This document shows, one piece after another, positions 15,550-24,339 of a stretch of DNA of 64,000 bases. Position 1 is the stretch's first letter. The number at the start of each line of letters is the position of its first letter. The stretch is from Vulcanimicrobiota bacterium (GTDB lineage Bacteria; Vulcanimicrobiota; Xenobia; Xenobiales; JADMJV01). The stretch covers positions 1-64,000 of the forward strand of contig JAEXNA010000162.1 of NCBI GenBank assembly GCA_023447635.1, given 5' to 3'. Made by a program: the position numbers and the translations under genes. The notes under the pieces are model-generated. The model searched no databases. It saw only the letters and a program-made list of their open reading frames with translations, and had not been told where the DNA came from.

Positions 15550-16824
15550 GTGAAGGGTAAGCCTCAACACATCCGCCACGATTTCTCCTGGGACACCCTT
15601 CGGCTCTTCCTGGAGGGGTTCTCCCCTGTCGATCTGCAGACGATCGCCGTCACCTCGGAAGGTGAAGCGCAGCAGTTCATCTCGACCTATGGGTACGACC
15701 TGGAGGACCCCAAGGAGCTGGAAGAGGCCTGGCAGATCCATCGCGAATCGCTTGAGTTCCTGGAGCGCTATCTGTGCCCCTCGATGACCGAGGACGAGCC
15801 CGATCTCACCCCGCCTGACGAGATTCGAAATCCGCGTCATCTGCACGACCTGTTGCTGCTGACCTCGGATGTCGCCAACCCCCTCAAGGCGGCCTGGGCC
15901 TGCTCCCTACTCCGGGTCATGCACACCATCAGCCACGCTAATCTGGCTGCTAGAACTCCGTATTTCCGAGAGGTCCAGGCGCAGATCTTGCACCCCTTCG
16001 AAGAGCACCTCTATCCGAACATCGAGGCGCCAGAGAGCCTCGGTCAGGGCCCGTCGGCGGTGCCGCTCAAGGCCGCCTTCTTCAAGCGCCGGAAAAGTCG
16101 AGAAAGCTTGATCCTGAAACTGCTTCACAAGCCGGACAACGTGGCTTCTGAAGTTTATGACCGGATCGGAATCAAGCTGATCACTCCCACCAAAGTGGAC
16201 GCGATCCTGGCTCTCAAATACCTGCGTAAACAGAACCTGGTCTCGGTCCCGCTGCTCACCCCCGGACGCTCCCGCAACACTCTGGTCGACCTGGAAAGCT
16301 TCCGCCAGGCCTACGAGTCGATGACGGTCGAGAAAGGGTCGGCCTGTAGCGAGGAAGAGTCCGACCTGGAGTTCTTCAAACAGATGGCGTTTCGGCCGCC
16401 CGGCGAAGCCAAACTGCTAGAAGAGCGAATGGCGGCGAACCCTTACACCTCTCCTCAGTTCTGTGCTATCCAGTTCACCTGCCGTCGTCTGGTCAAAGTG
16501 CCTCACCCGGCGACGACCTTACTGAATCAGTTGCGACGCCAGACCGGGAACCTGGAGCTAGGTCAGGAGCTGGAGCGACATTACCCCAAGCAGCTTCGTT
16601 TCACGTTCCCCTTCGAGGTCCAGATCACGGATTGGGATAACTACCTCAGCTCTCACGAAGGCGAGAGCTCTCACATATCCTACAAGCGACGTCAGCTGAA
16701 AGCGGCCCGGAAAAGGGTGCTGGGCGGGGTGCTGTTAGAGGTTGCCAAGTCCCGCCGAGCCGAACGTCGCGCCACCTTGAAGGCCGGCGACAGCGGTAAC
16801 TTCGAGGCGATCAAGCCGAACTAG
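15550..16824 (+). CDS. Uncharacterised protein with RelA/SpoT-like nucleotidyltransferase motifs
   Basis: 424 aa, GTG start, behind a near-consensus promoter. No family could be confirmed; it may belong to the TIGR04552/TIGR04562 group. Residues about 178-212 (KRRKSRESL...VYDRIGIKLI) resemble the ATP-loop and metal-Asp segment of (p)ppGpp synthetases, with D204 in the position of the catalytic Asp. Residues 353-380 (FPFEVQIT, then HISYKRRQ) resemble the conserved EVQIRT...HWxYK block, with E356 as the second metal ligand. The N-terminal 150 residues are helical with no HD hydrolase signature, and there is no TGS or ACT domain. It is convergent with the exonuclease gene, 7 bp away. The relation to RelA/SpoT is my inference from motifs. 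Confidence 0.75.
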   Translation: MKGKPQHIRHDFSWDTLRLFLEGFSPVDLQTIAVTSEGEAQQFISTYGYDLEDPKELEEAWQIHRESLEFLERYLCPSMTEDEPDLTPPDEIRNPRHLHDLLLLTSDVANPLKAAWACSLLRVMHTISHANLAARTPYFREVQAQILHPFEEHLYPNIEAPESLGQGPSAVPLKAAFFKRRKSRESLILKLLHKPDNVASEVYDRIGIKLITPTKVDAILALKYLRKQNLVSVPLLTPGRSRNTLVDLESFRQAYESMTVEKGSACSEEESDLEFFKQMAFRPPGEAKLLEERMAANPYTSPQFCAIQFTCRRLVKVPHPATTLLNQLRRQTGNLELGQELERHYPKQLRFTFPFEVQITDWDNYLSSHEGESSHISYKRRQLKAARKRVLGGVLLEVAKSRRAERRATLKAGDSGNFEAIKPN

Positions 16825-16831
16825 AGACGGA

Positions 16832-18112
16832 CTAAGCTCCAGCCACTCGGGACTGCATTCGCAGGCGCAGCCGATTGGCCCGATGTTCAAGCTCACGACG
16901 GCGAGGCGCGGTCAGGGTGCGATCCCGCAGTCCGCCTTCGACCAGAAGCAGCGCGGCTCGATAATCCTTACGCTGGTGTTCGAACCATTTGGCTAGCTCG
17001 ACGGTCGCTTCGAGATGGCCGGGAGAGTGGGCCAGCACCCGGCGCCAGAGAAGCGCGGCGTGCTCTGCCCTATCTCGCTTTTTCAGGTCTCTGGCCCATA
17101 AGGTCAGTCCCCGCTCCCGCGCCTCCTCGGTCAACTCGGCATGGGTCACCGCGCTGCGAAACAGCGTGTCAGAGAGTTCACTATCACCCAGCACGGACCA
17201 GAGTTTGGCAAGACCCAGCCGGACGTGGGGGTCGCCCGGAGCTGTATTCAGGCAGCGGGCATCGAGGTAGCTCTGCAGCACGCCACAGAGTCCGACCATG
17301 GCCAGAAGGTCTCGCCGGTTATGCTCGATCACACCTTTGAGAGGACCGGGGTTACGGTCCCGCAGGTAGCCGAAGAACAGGTCGGGGATCATCCAGCCCG
17401 GGGTGTCGTCGATCCTTGGGGCACCCAGAATGCGGTGCTCTAGCGTTTCCAGGCGGCAGTCGGGCAAGCGCGAGTAGCCCCAGAGACGGCGGCACACGTG
17501 CAGCAGGTCGAAATGGGCCAGCCCGTTCATCGGGTCGATCTTGCGGTGCATGGCGTAGCGAGTCCCCAGGAGTTGGGCATCGAAGGTCTTGCCGTTGAAG
17601 CTGACCAGGCCGCTGCGCCCCTGCAGGCGGTCGGCAAGGAAAGCGAGCAGGGCCGGTTCGTCACCGTGGTCACGCATCAGAAGTTGCTCGGTAACGAACT
17701 CCTCCCCCTGGTAATACCCGATCCCAACCAGAAAGGCGTAGGTCCCCGACCCTCCCGCCAGCCCGGTCGTTTCGGTATCGAAAAAAAGCGCGTCTCGCAG
17801 CGACAGCCCTTCTAGCCCTCCGTAAAGGGGAGAGAGAATCTGAGGCTTCAGGCCCAGCGCCCGCAGCAGGCAGCCGTGCCGGCCGTAGGGGGTCTCCAGG
17901 GAGTAGCGGTGAGAGGTGATGTGCAGCGGTCCGGCCGCCGTGGAACGAAACTCCCCGCCAAGCGCTTCGAGCAGTCTCTCATCTCCCGGTCGAAGGCCTT
18001 CGAGGGGGCCAGAGGACGGCGCGGTTTGCGGCGCCGGACCAGAAGTCGAGGGACGAACCCCCACGCCGGACGTTCGCTTGAGAAGATCCAGCTTGTGGCG
18101 CAGCCCGCTCAT
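16832..18112 (-). CDS. YprB-type RNase H-fold exonuclease domain protein
   Basis: 426 aa. Residues about 105-275 form a DEDD-type exonuclease domain: FFDTETTGLAGGSGTYAFLV carries the first acidic pair (D112, E114), VSFNGKTFDAQLL holds the second Asp, and IEHNRRDLLAMVGL holds the final Asp. This pattern is the ribonuclease H-like YprB family (RNase_H_2). A C-terminal region (about 300-420) is helical and TPR-like (AEHAALLWRRVLAHSPGHLEATVELAKWF). It probably degrades nucleic acid in the cytoplasm; the substrate is unknown. It is transcribed in the same direction as the sulfatase gene upstream. Confidence 0.85.
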   Translation of the reverse strand: MSGLRHKLDLLKRTSGVGVRPSTSGPAPQTAPSSGPLEGLRPGDERLLEALGGEFRSTAAGPLHITSHRYSLETPYGRHGCLLRALGLKPQILSPLYGGLEGLSLRDALFFDTETTGLAGGSGTYAFLVGIGYYQGEEFVTEQLLMRDHGDEPALLAFLADRLQGRSGLVSFNGKTFDAQLLGTRYAMHRKIDPMNGLAHFDLLHVCRRLWGYSRLPDCRLETLEHRILGAPRIDDTPGWMIPDLFFGYLRDRNPGPLKGVIEHNRRDLLAMVGLCGVLQSYLDARCLNTAPGDPHVRLGLAKLWSVLGDSELSDTLFRSAVTHAELTEEARERGLTLWARDLKKRDRAEHAALLWRRVLAHSPGHLEATVELAKWFEHQRKDYRAALLLVEGGLRDRTLTAPRRRELEHRANRLRLRMQSRVAGA

Positions 18113-18183
18113 CGGCTAGAAGATTCGTCAACTCCCGCAAGCAACTCCTTTAGAATCTCTCAAGTGGGAAAAAACCGGAGGCC

Positions 18184-20127
18184 TTAGGAGGGGAGCAGCA
18201 GCAGCCGTTCTTCCTCGGCGGCGAGCGCCGCCATCAGTTCTCGCCGCTTCGCCGCAAGGTCGACCTCACCGATCCCCGCGGGTGCGGAAACTCCCGTCCG
18301 CAGCTCGGAGGTTCGGAAGTCGAGCAGATTGTGGAACTCGTTGGGGTCGCTGGGCAGATGGTACATCTCCCATTGATCCGCTTCGTTGCCGCGAGGATCC
18401 AGGTAGCGGTTCAACTTCCAGGTACCATCAGCGAAAGAGCGGACCGAGTTCGGCTGGAGCACCGGGCCCGGGGCCAGCTCGACGCCGCGAAGCCGGACGA
18501 CTTCGACGTCCTGGAGGAAACGATCATACTGCTCCTGCTTCAGCGGCTCGGCGATGCCGTCCGGCAGCTCCGTGATTCGGTCGTCGGTCGTGAACAGGAC
18601 GCCTGGTCTCTCCAACCCTCCCTGTCCCAGCAAGGAGGCGGTGAGGTCCTCCCCCACCAGGTCTCGGACCTGGGTATGGGTCGCCCTGAGTTTCTCTGCC
18701 GCCACCTCTAGCTCGCTCCCCCGGATACCGGCCAGCCCTAGCAGGGTCGGCGTCAGATCGATGTGGCTGGTCGGCAAGAACAGCTCTCGGAGCTGCTGGG
18801 CCGAAGCGTTCACTCGGGGCGAGGAGACCACAAACGGGACGTGAGTCACTTCCTCATAAGCCGCGTGCCATTTCTCGATCATGGTGTTGTGCGAGCATAG
18901 ATACTCTCCGTGGTCAGAAGTGAAGACCACAATCGTGTTCTCGGTCAGCCCTTTAGCGTCGAGGGTATCCATGACGCGTCGGATCTCGAGATCCACGAGG
19001 TACTGCAGATAGACATAGAACTGCCCGTAGCGTTCGACCCAGGCCTCGTACTGCTCGTCCTGATGCTGAAACGGGAACGGCAAGGCCGCGCCGGCTGGTC
19101 TCGGAAACAAGGAGCGCAGAGCCAACTGCATCTTGTAGCCGTAGTCGAACTGGCACTCCGGCTTGCTGCTCATATCTTCTTCCAGACCGGCGGGAACTCG
19201 GAACGACTCTTGAAGGAAGCCGTCCGGATTCAGGTCCAGCACCTCGCCCGAGGAGGACGGTTTCGAGTCCTCACCAGGACCGGGGATCGGTTGAGGGTTG
19301 GTGATCGGCGGCTCCGGGGTGGTGGCCACCGTCCTGGCGGTTTCGGGACCGTAGAAGGGAGCCGGGTAGGCCACGATATCATGGGGGTTCACGAACGACG
19401 CCACGGCAAACCAGGGCTGTTCCGAGTTGGGGTCTCTCTCGTTGAGGAAACTGGTCACGATATCGCCAAACCCCGGGTCGCGGAAAGTTCCCAGGTTATC
19501 CGGGTTCGACCCGTGTGGTTCGGGTCCGGAGCTCTCGTAGCCGCGGAACCCCCAGGGGGTCAGATCGTAGGGCGGTTCGACATGAGAGACGTGCCACTTC
19601 CCCATATAGTAGGCGTGGTAACCCGCCGCTTCGAACCAGTCGCCCACCGTGGGGACCCCTTCAGGGTCAAGAAACTGGATCTCGCTGGCGTCTTTGAAGG
19701 CGCCGTCGACCTGGGTCACCCCGTGAAGGCTAGGGTATTGACCGGTCATGATACAGGTTCGACTGGGAGAGCACGCGGCCGAGGCGATATAGTGGTTTCG
19801 GAGAACCACCGCGTTTTGGCGCAGGCGAGTGAACCCCTGGAAAAGCGGGACGTAAGGGTTGTCGGGCGTCAACTCGGGTCGGAACCCCATGATCTCTCGC
19901 AGCGCCGGCACTTCGGCCTGGTTGGCCGCCATATTCGACGGAGGCAGACGCAGCTGATCGCAAAGGACCAGGAGCACGTTCGGGCGGCGGTTCGAAGGAG
20001 CCTCGCCAGCCGAGCTCGTGAAAACGTAGGAGTCCTCACTCTCTCCGCAACCGGCCGTCGCTACGGCAAGAGGGCCAAGAATGGTGGACGAACAGATACC
20101 TTTGAGAAGTTCGCGACGAGAAATCAT
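18184..20127 (-). CDS. Sulfatase family lipoprotein
   Basis: 647 aa. The N-terminus has a twin-arginine-like signal (MISRRELLKG) and a lipobox ending at Cys27 (VATAGC), so the protein is likely exported and lipid-anchored. The alkaline-phosphatase-fold sulfatase domain has the metal Asp in VLLVLCDQLR. The formylglycine motif is CSPSR (C119-R123) followed by GQYPSLHG, so a Cys-type sulfatase matured by FGE is expected. FTSDHGEYLCSHN is the second metal-binding block. The domain pattern fits choline-sulfatase or arylsulfatase-like enzymes. No FGE or anaerobic maturase is encoded in this window. Substrate unknown. Confidence 0.9.
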   Translation of the reverse strand: MISRRELLKGICSSTILGPLAVATAGCGESEDSYVFTSSAGEAPSNRRPNVLLVLCDQLRLPPSNMAANQAEVPALREIMGFRPELTPDNPYVPLFQGFTRLRQNAVVLRNHYIASAACSPSRTCIMTGQYPSLHGVTQVDGAFKDASEIQFLDPEGVPTVGDWFEAAGYHAYYMGKWHVSHVEPPYDLTPWGFRGYESSGPEPHGSNPDNLGTFRDPGFGDIVTSFLNERDPNSEQPWFAVASFVNPHDIVAYPAPFYGPETARTVATTPEPPITNPQPIPGPGEDSKPSSSGEVLDLNPDGFLQESFRVPAGLEEDMSSKPECQFDYGYKMQLALRSLFPRPAGAALPFPFQHQDEQYEAWVERYGQFYVYLQYLVDLEIRRVMDTLDAKGLTENTIVVFTSDHGEYLCSHNTMIEKWHAAYEEVTHVPFVVSSPRVNASAQQLRELFLPTSHIDLTPTLLGLAGIRGSELEVAAEKLRATHTQVRDLVGEDLTASLLGQGGLERPGVLFTTDDRITELPDGIAEPLKQEQYDRFLQDVEVVRLRGVELAPGPVLQPNSVRSFADGTWKLNRYLDPRGNEADQWEMYHLPSDPNEFHNLLDFRTSELRTGVSAPAGIGEVDLAAKRRELMAALAAEEERLLLLPS

Positions 20128-20199
20128 ATAACTCGATACGATTAACAGGCCCGAATTCCCTCTTCAGGTAAAGAGTTGTCGATATCTGTGGGACGACAG

Positions 20200-22140
20200 C
20201 TAACCGCGCAGTGAGTCGTCGATGCGGGCCTTGAGCTCTTCGAGCAAGATCAGCATCTCTCGACACTCGGCCAGGTGTGAGTGGAGTTGGGCTAGCGAGC
20301 CGCCCTCGGCAAAGGAGGCCAGGTTCTTCAAGGAGCCGGTATAAGCCCCGATGGCCTGAGCAAAGAAGCGCAGGTAGAGATCCACCGTGGAGTCTTGCCC
20401 CATCAGCGGAATGACCTTGGCTCCGAACGTTTTGCGCGTCTTCTCGAGGTCATCCATCAAGGCGCCGACCGCGGCCCCGGTTTGCTGGCGAGTCACCCGA
20501 TTCGCTTCCACCCCGCGCACCAACTCTTCCAGCAGATCGACCGCCGACATCCCCTCGAGCGATATCTGAGAGGCCGCTTCGCTGTGACCGTGCCCAAACT
20601 CGGCGGTGGCTTGAGCGCGGGCCACCACGGCCGGCAGATTGGCACCACACGACGAACAGACCCTTCGCTCGGGCCCGTTGCTGTAGCCACAGCGTAGGCA
20701 GTTGATGCGAAGCGAGGCTTGGCCCTGCTGAGCCATCCGTCTGGCGATCCCCCGGCTGAGGGAGATCAGATGAGGCAGGGTCGTCATTACGCCTTGCCAG
20801 ATCGACTCCAGCGCGGGCCAGTCGCCCTGCCGAAGCGTCTCGAGCATTCCCAGGAAGCCGCTGCGATGCACGGGCAGAAGCTCCCGGAATTCGGCCGAGA
20901 TCGGGTCTCGAGCGCTGGCGGAGCTTTCGATCAGCTCTTCGACTCGTTCGAGCTGAACTCGTAGTTCGGCTTCGAACAGCGCTTTACGGACCTCGCCCCG
21001 GCGGGCTTGTTCTTTGAGCTGGGCCAGCCGTTCCAAACCGGGCAGGTCTCGAAACGGCGCCATCCGCTGACGACTTACGTCGTGCAACCGTTCGACGGCA
21101 GCCTGTAGCGTCTCGAGCGGGCCGGCCAGAGTCATCCAATCGGTCTGGGGGATAGCCGTCCAATCGCCCGGTGGCGAGAGGGCCAGGCGCTCATCCCAGC
21201 GCTGCCGCAACTGCTGGTCGGTGGAGAATTCGAACTCGTCGCCAGCGTACGGTCCGCGGGCCATCTCGTCACAGCGAGCGAGAAGATAGTCCCAGGCGCG
21301 GAAAAGGTCGACGACATACGCTTCGATCCAGAGGGCGGGAACGCGGTCTCGCAGGTGAGGATCCGAACCCAGAAGGTGGTGAAGCCTGAGCCACTCTTCC
21401 AGCGGCCGGAAGCGGGTGTACCGGGGCTGGCCGGCGAGCTGCGGCTCGAGGTCGTCGAGTTGGCGAACGAGGTCGCTACTCGCGCTCCCCACTAGCTTCA
21501 GCCCGTCCTGCAGAGCTGTACGGTCCTCCCTGACTCTCCACTGCTCTAGCGCTCCAAACCCGGTCTGCAAGGAGGCGAGAGCCTTCTGCAAAGACAAGAC
21601 GGCCGACTGGGGTAGAGAGTGAAGCTGGGGCAGCAGCGCGACCAGGCGCTGAAAGCGACTGAGCTCTCGCTGCAGTCCAACCAGACGCTGTTCGAGGGCG
21701 TCCCGCTCTAGCCCACCCTCGAGGTGTTTGATCCCCGCTTTGATGAAAGCGTCGAACGGAGCCGACGGGCTATAGATGGGAAGGCTGGCAGCGGCGCCGG
21801 CAAACTCGGTGAACAGCGTCGAGCAGGTCCGAGCCGAAGCCAGGAACGCCTTCAGCCTATCCGTGAGAAGCATCGGGTGCCCCCCAGCACAGGCAGCTTC
21901 CAGACGCTCGAGACAGCTTAACGCGTGCTCGATCTCCTGTTGGGCAAGCTGAAGCTTCTGTTCCCCCAACGGGTCGGTCAACAGGGTCGCCCGGACCTCC
22001 TCGAAAAGGGAGCGAGAGACCTCCAAAAACTCTTTGGCCCGGCGAAAGACCGGAGTCAGGTCCGTACCCGAGACGAGGTCGCCCGCCAGACGGGAGAGCA
22101 CCCCTTGCTCGACATCGAGCAAGGGTGGAGCCAGCATCAC
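20200..22140 (-). CDS. Large helical protein with an internal zinc ribbon
   Basis: 646 aa of unknown family. It is predicted to be almost entirely helical and soluble, Leu/Glu/Arg-rich, with no signal peptide or membrane segment. A single zinc ribbon interrupts it: CLRCGYSNGPERRVCSSC, with cysteines at 481, 484, 495 and 498. About 140 further helical residues follow. It lies 12 bp after the gene for a zinc-ribbon membrane protein and is clearly in the same transcript. Two zinc-ribbon proteins encoded side by side suggest a shared complex. No enzymatic motif was seen, and I do not assign a function. Confidence 0.8.
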   Translation of the reverse strand: MMLAPPLLDVEQGVLSRLAGDLVSGTDLTPVFRRAKEFLEVSRSLFEEVRATLLTDPLGEQKLQLAQQEIEHALSCLERLEAACAGGHPMLLTDRLKAFLASARTCSTLFTEFAGAAASLPIYSPSAPFDAFIKAGIKHLEGGLERDALEQRLVGLQRELSRFQRLVALLPQLHSLPQSAVLSLQKALASLQTGFGALEQWRVREDRTALQDGLKLVGSASSDLVRQLDDLEPQLAGQPRYTRFRPLEEWLRLHHLLGSDPHLRDRVPALWIEAYVVDLFRAWDYLLARCDEMARGPYAGDEFEFSTDQQLRQRWDERLALSPPGDWTAIPQTDWMTLAGPLETLQAAVERLHDVSRQRMAPFRDLPGLERLAQLKEQARRGEVRKALFEAELRVQLERVEELIESSASARDPISAEFRELLPVHRSGFLGMLETLRQGDWPALESIWQGVMTTLPHLISLSRGIARRMAQQGQASLRINCLRCGYSNGPERRVCSSCGANLPAVVARAQATAEFGHGHSEAASQISLEGMSAVDLLEELVRGVEANRVTRQQTGAAVGALMDDLEKTRKTFGAKVIPLMGQDSTVDLYLRFFAQAIGAYTGSLKNLASFAEGGSLAQLHSHLAECREMLILLEELKARIDDSLRG

Positions 22141-22152
22141 GAGTTCGACCCT

Positions 22153-23052
22153 TTAGGAGAACCGCTTGCGCAGCTTCTGATACTCTTCCTCGGGCAGGTG
22201 GTCGCGCAGATGAGAGAAGGACGACTCGACGTCTTTGACATCATTCTTGCGGAACGCTCGGGTGGCGTCTCTGGAGACCTTGCGGAAGACGTCTTTGAGT
22301 TCGTCTCCCTGCAACTCACCTTGCGCTTCAAAGTAGCGGATCGCCACTTCTCCCAGCCCGTAGGTCCAACCGTAGACAAAGGGAGCTGACACCAGCTTAC
22401 CGATGATCGGGATCAGATTGGCTACGAACAGCGTGGTGATCTGCCCGAAGACCGAAGCGCCGCAGGCTGCCGAGATATGAGCCAGCGTCTTCTCGGGCGG
22501 GTCCTTGACGTTGTACGCCTTTCCAATGGAGAGGATCATCGCGGTCTGGATCGGCATCAGAAAGACCAGGTCCGAGAACGGCAGCGGCACCAGCACGATA
22601 CCGGCCGCCGAGATGGCAAAGCTTCGGGCGATATCACGAGCCTTCTCACGGGCGCCCTGGGGCGCCTGAGCTCCACCGAAGGACAGCGGCGGCAGGGGCC
22701 GCGAGGCGGCCGAGGCGCGGAAGGTGGGAACAGGGGTCGAGGCGGGAGGGGCCCCCGGGCCCCTTTCGCTCTTTTCGATCCAATCCCGAGGGCGGTTAGG
22801 ATCGACCGACGGATAGTCGTAGGACTCCCAGTACTGGGGAGGCGGAGGTCCGTCCGGGATGGTGTCCATCGGGGGCGGCGACGAGAAAGAGGGCGTCTGC
22901 CCGGCCGAAGGTCGGACCGTCCCGCCAGGGGCCGCAGGGGCCGGATAGCTCGGAGCGCAGGTCGGCTCTTGCGGGATCCGGTTGCCGCACTGACCACAGA
23001 ATTTCGCGCCGGGCTTGGCCTGGGCGCCGCAGTTATCGCAATATTTGCTCAT
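22153..23052 (-). CDS. Zinc-ribbon protein with DUF697-like membrane domain
   Basis: 299 aa. The N-terminus is a zinc ribbon, YCDNCGAQAKPGAKFCGQC (C5, C8, C19, C22), followed by a Pro/Ser/Ala-rich linker (about 28-125). Residues about 130-245 carry hydrophobic helices (FAISAAGIVLVPLPFSDLVF and FGQITTLFVANLIPIIGKLV), a pattern like the DUF697 domain found in YcjF and some GTPase-linked proteins. A charged helical tail follows. There is no signal peptide; the ribbon should be cytoplasmic. It is co-transcribed with the 646-aa zinc-ribbon protein. The DUF697 similarity is by eye. Confidence 0.8.
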   Translation of the reverse strand: MSKYCDNCGAQAKPGAKFCGQCGNRIPQEPTCAPSYPAPAAPGGTVRPSAGQTPSFSSPPPMDTIPDGPPPPQYWESYDYPSVDPNRPRDWIEKSERGPGAPPASTPVPTFRASAASRPLPPLSFGGAQAPQGAREKARDIARSFAISAAGIVLVPLPFSDLVFLMPIQTAMILSIGKAYNVKDPPEKTLAHISAACGASVFGQITTLFVANLIPIIGKLVSAPFVYGWTYGLGEVAIRYFEAQGELQGDELKDVFRKVSRDATRAFRKNDVKDVESSFSHLRDHLPEEEYQKLRKRFS

Positions 23053-23187
23053 AAGTTCCTCAAGAAGGCGTTTCGTTTCCGAAAGATCGCCTCCTGCGTG
23101 ATGGGTTACAACCTTCGTTCCCCTCCGCGGTTTCCGCCGGAACGGGCCGGCAGGAGTCCGGGCCAGGGGGCGGCAAGCCTACCAGGA

Positions 23188-24339
23188 ATGTCCACATCTA
23201 CCGGTAGACCCTCCAAAGCCCCTCAACTGCTCGCTCTGGCGGGTGTTCTAGGTCTCGGGTTGGCGGGCCTGGCCCTGAAATTTGGCAGCCGGATGGCCCC
23301 TGCGGCGCCAGCGGTTCACCTGCAGCGAGCGGTGGCTCCCCCAGCGGGCTGGCAGATCCAGTTCGCTCCTTCCCTGCTGGGAGCCAGGGACGCCTCCACC
23401 TGGTCGGCCTCTCTCGAAGCGTTGTCGGGGACCGGGGTCGCGGCGGCAACCGGAGAATCGACCCCGGCGGTCTGGAATCTGACCAGCGTCACCGGCCAGC
23501 CGACCTTATCCAAGGCCTCGGCGGGCGGTAGCGACCTGAGCGCGGACCCTCTTTACCCGAGCGATCCCCTGGCCAGTTTTGCCTGGGCGGGTGGCGGTTG
23601 GACCTTCGAAGGTGAGCTCTACCGGTCGGAGCAGAATCCCAGATTGCTCATCGGGCCCCTTCGAGCGACGGCTCCTTCCGGAGCGACACGGCCGCCCGGT
23701 CAAGGCTTCGGGGAATCCGAGTTGGCTCGCTGGCCGGCCGACACCGCTCGCCTGGTGGTGCTGGACCCGGCCTTGCTCTCTCTCCCCGAAGCGCAGCGCT
23801 CGAAGTTGCTCAAAGATTGGAGCCGCTGGGAATTCGACCTGGAATCCGACTTGCGAGATCTGCTGGGCTCTTCGGCCGCCTACGGGCGTTGGAGGGATCA
23901 GCCGATCTTCGCTCTCTCGGTCAAAGACCCCGGAGTTGCCGCTGGGGCCATCGAGGCGCGCTTTCCCGAGTCGGTGGTTCGAGGAGCCGTAGTACGACAT
24001 CAGGGCAGCCGAATTCGAGCGTTTGGTTCGGACGGATCCGGTCCCGCCTGGTTTTTGCGAGGCAGTACCCTGTGGGCCAGCAAGAGCGGCGGTGCGGAAC
24101 GGATGAAGGGGTTGCTGGAGGCGATTCTCCAGACCCCTCGACCCGCCGCGGCGATTTTCGACGAACTTCTTCGCTTGGCGCAGGGCCATCCCGGCTGGCG
24201 CGTCGCCGTGCTGGAAAACGACAACAGGGCGCCCCTTCGTTGGGGCGCCCTGTTGCGTTGGGAAGAAGGCCAGGACCAGCCGGACGGCTGTATCGTCGTC
24301 TCTCTGGACCCGCCTACTGACCGTGAAGCCAGGCCATAA
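23188..24339 (+). CDS. Membrane-anchored DUF3352-like protein
   Basis: 383 aa from ATG 23188, preceded by AGG; the open frame upstream to 22477 is antisense to the zinc-ribbon gene and was not used. One N-terminal transmembrane segment (PQLLALAGVLGLGLAGLAL) is followed by an exported domain. The repeated pattern of a protein value (FALSVKDPGVAAGAIEARF), a surface description (VVRHQGSRIRAF) and a display strand (GPAWFLRGSTLWASKSG) resembles DUF3352, an uncharacterised extracytoplasmic family. It is divergent from the zinc-ribbon pair. Its 3' end contains a 14-bp hairpin that serves as the terminator of the convergent nuo operon, and its stop overlaps nuoN by 26 bp. Confidence 0.75.
   Translation: MSTSTGRPSKAPQLLALAGVLGLGLAGLALKFGSRMAPAAPAVHLQRAVAPPAGWQIQFAPSLLGARDASTWSASLEALSGTGVAAATGESTPAVWNLTSVTGQPTLSKASAGGSDLSADPLYPSDPLASFAWAGGGWTFEGELYRSEQNPRLLIGPLRATAPSGATRPPGQGFGESELARWPADTARLVVLDPALLSLPEAQRSKLLKDWSRWEFDLESDLRDLLGSSAAYGRWRDQPIFALSVKDPGVAAGAIEARFPESVVRGAVVRHQGSRIRAFGSDGSGPAWFLRGSTLWASKSGGAERMKGLLEAILQTPRPAAAIFDELLRLAQGHPGWRVAVLENDNRAPLRWGALLRWEEGQDQPDGCIVVSLDPPTDREARP
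24222..24255 (-). terminator. Intrinsic terminator of the nuo operon, inside the opposite gene
   Basis: Arms 24222-24235 and 24242-24255 form a perfect 14-bp stem around a 6-nt loop. Read on the minus strand, the hairpin follows the nuoN stop (24314) by about 60 nt and is followed by the T-rich TCGTTTTCC. On the plus strand the same bases encode an internal part of the DUF3352-like protein, so they serve two purposes. Confidence 0.65.

Noticed and set aside
22477..23187. Long open frame extending the DUF3352-like protein upstream by 237 codons
   Set aside because: It is antisense to the well-supported zinc-ribbon gene and rich in Arg/Gly/Pro. The ATG at 23188 followed by a clean transmembrane anchor is the natural start.
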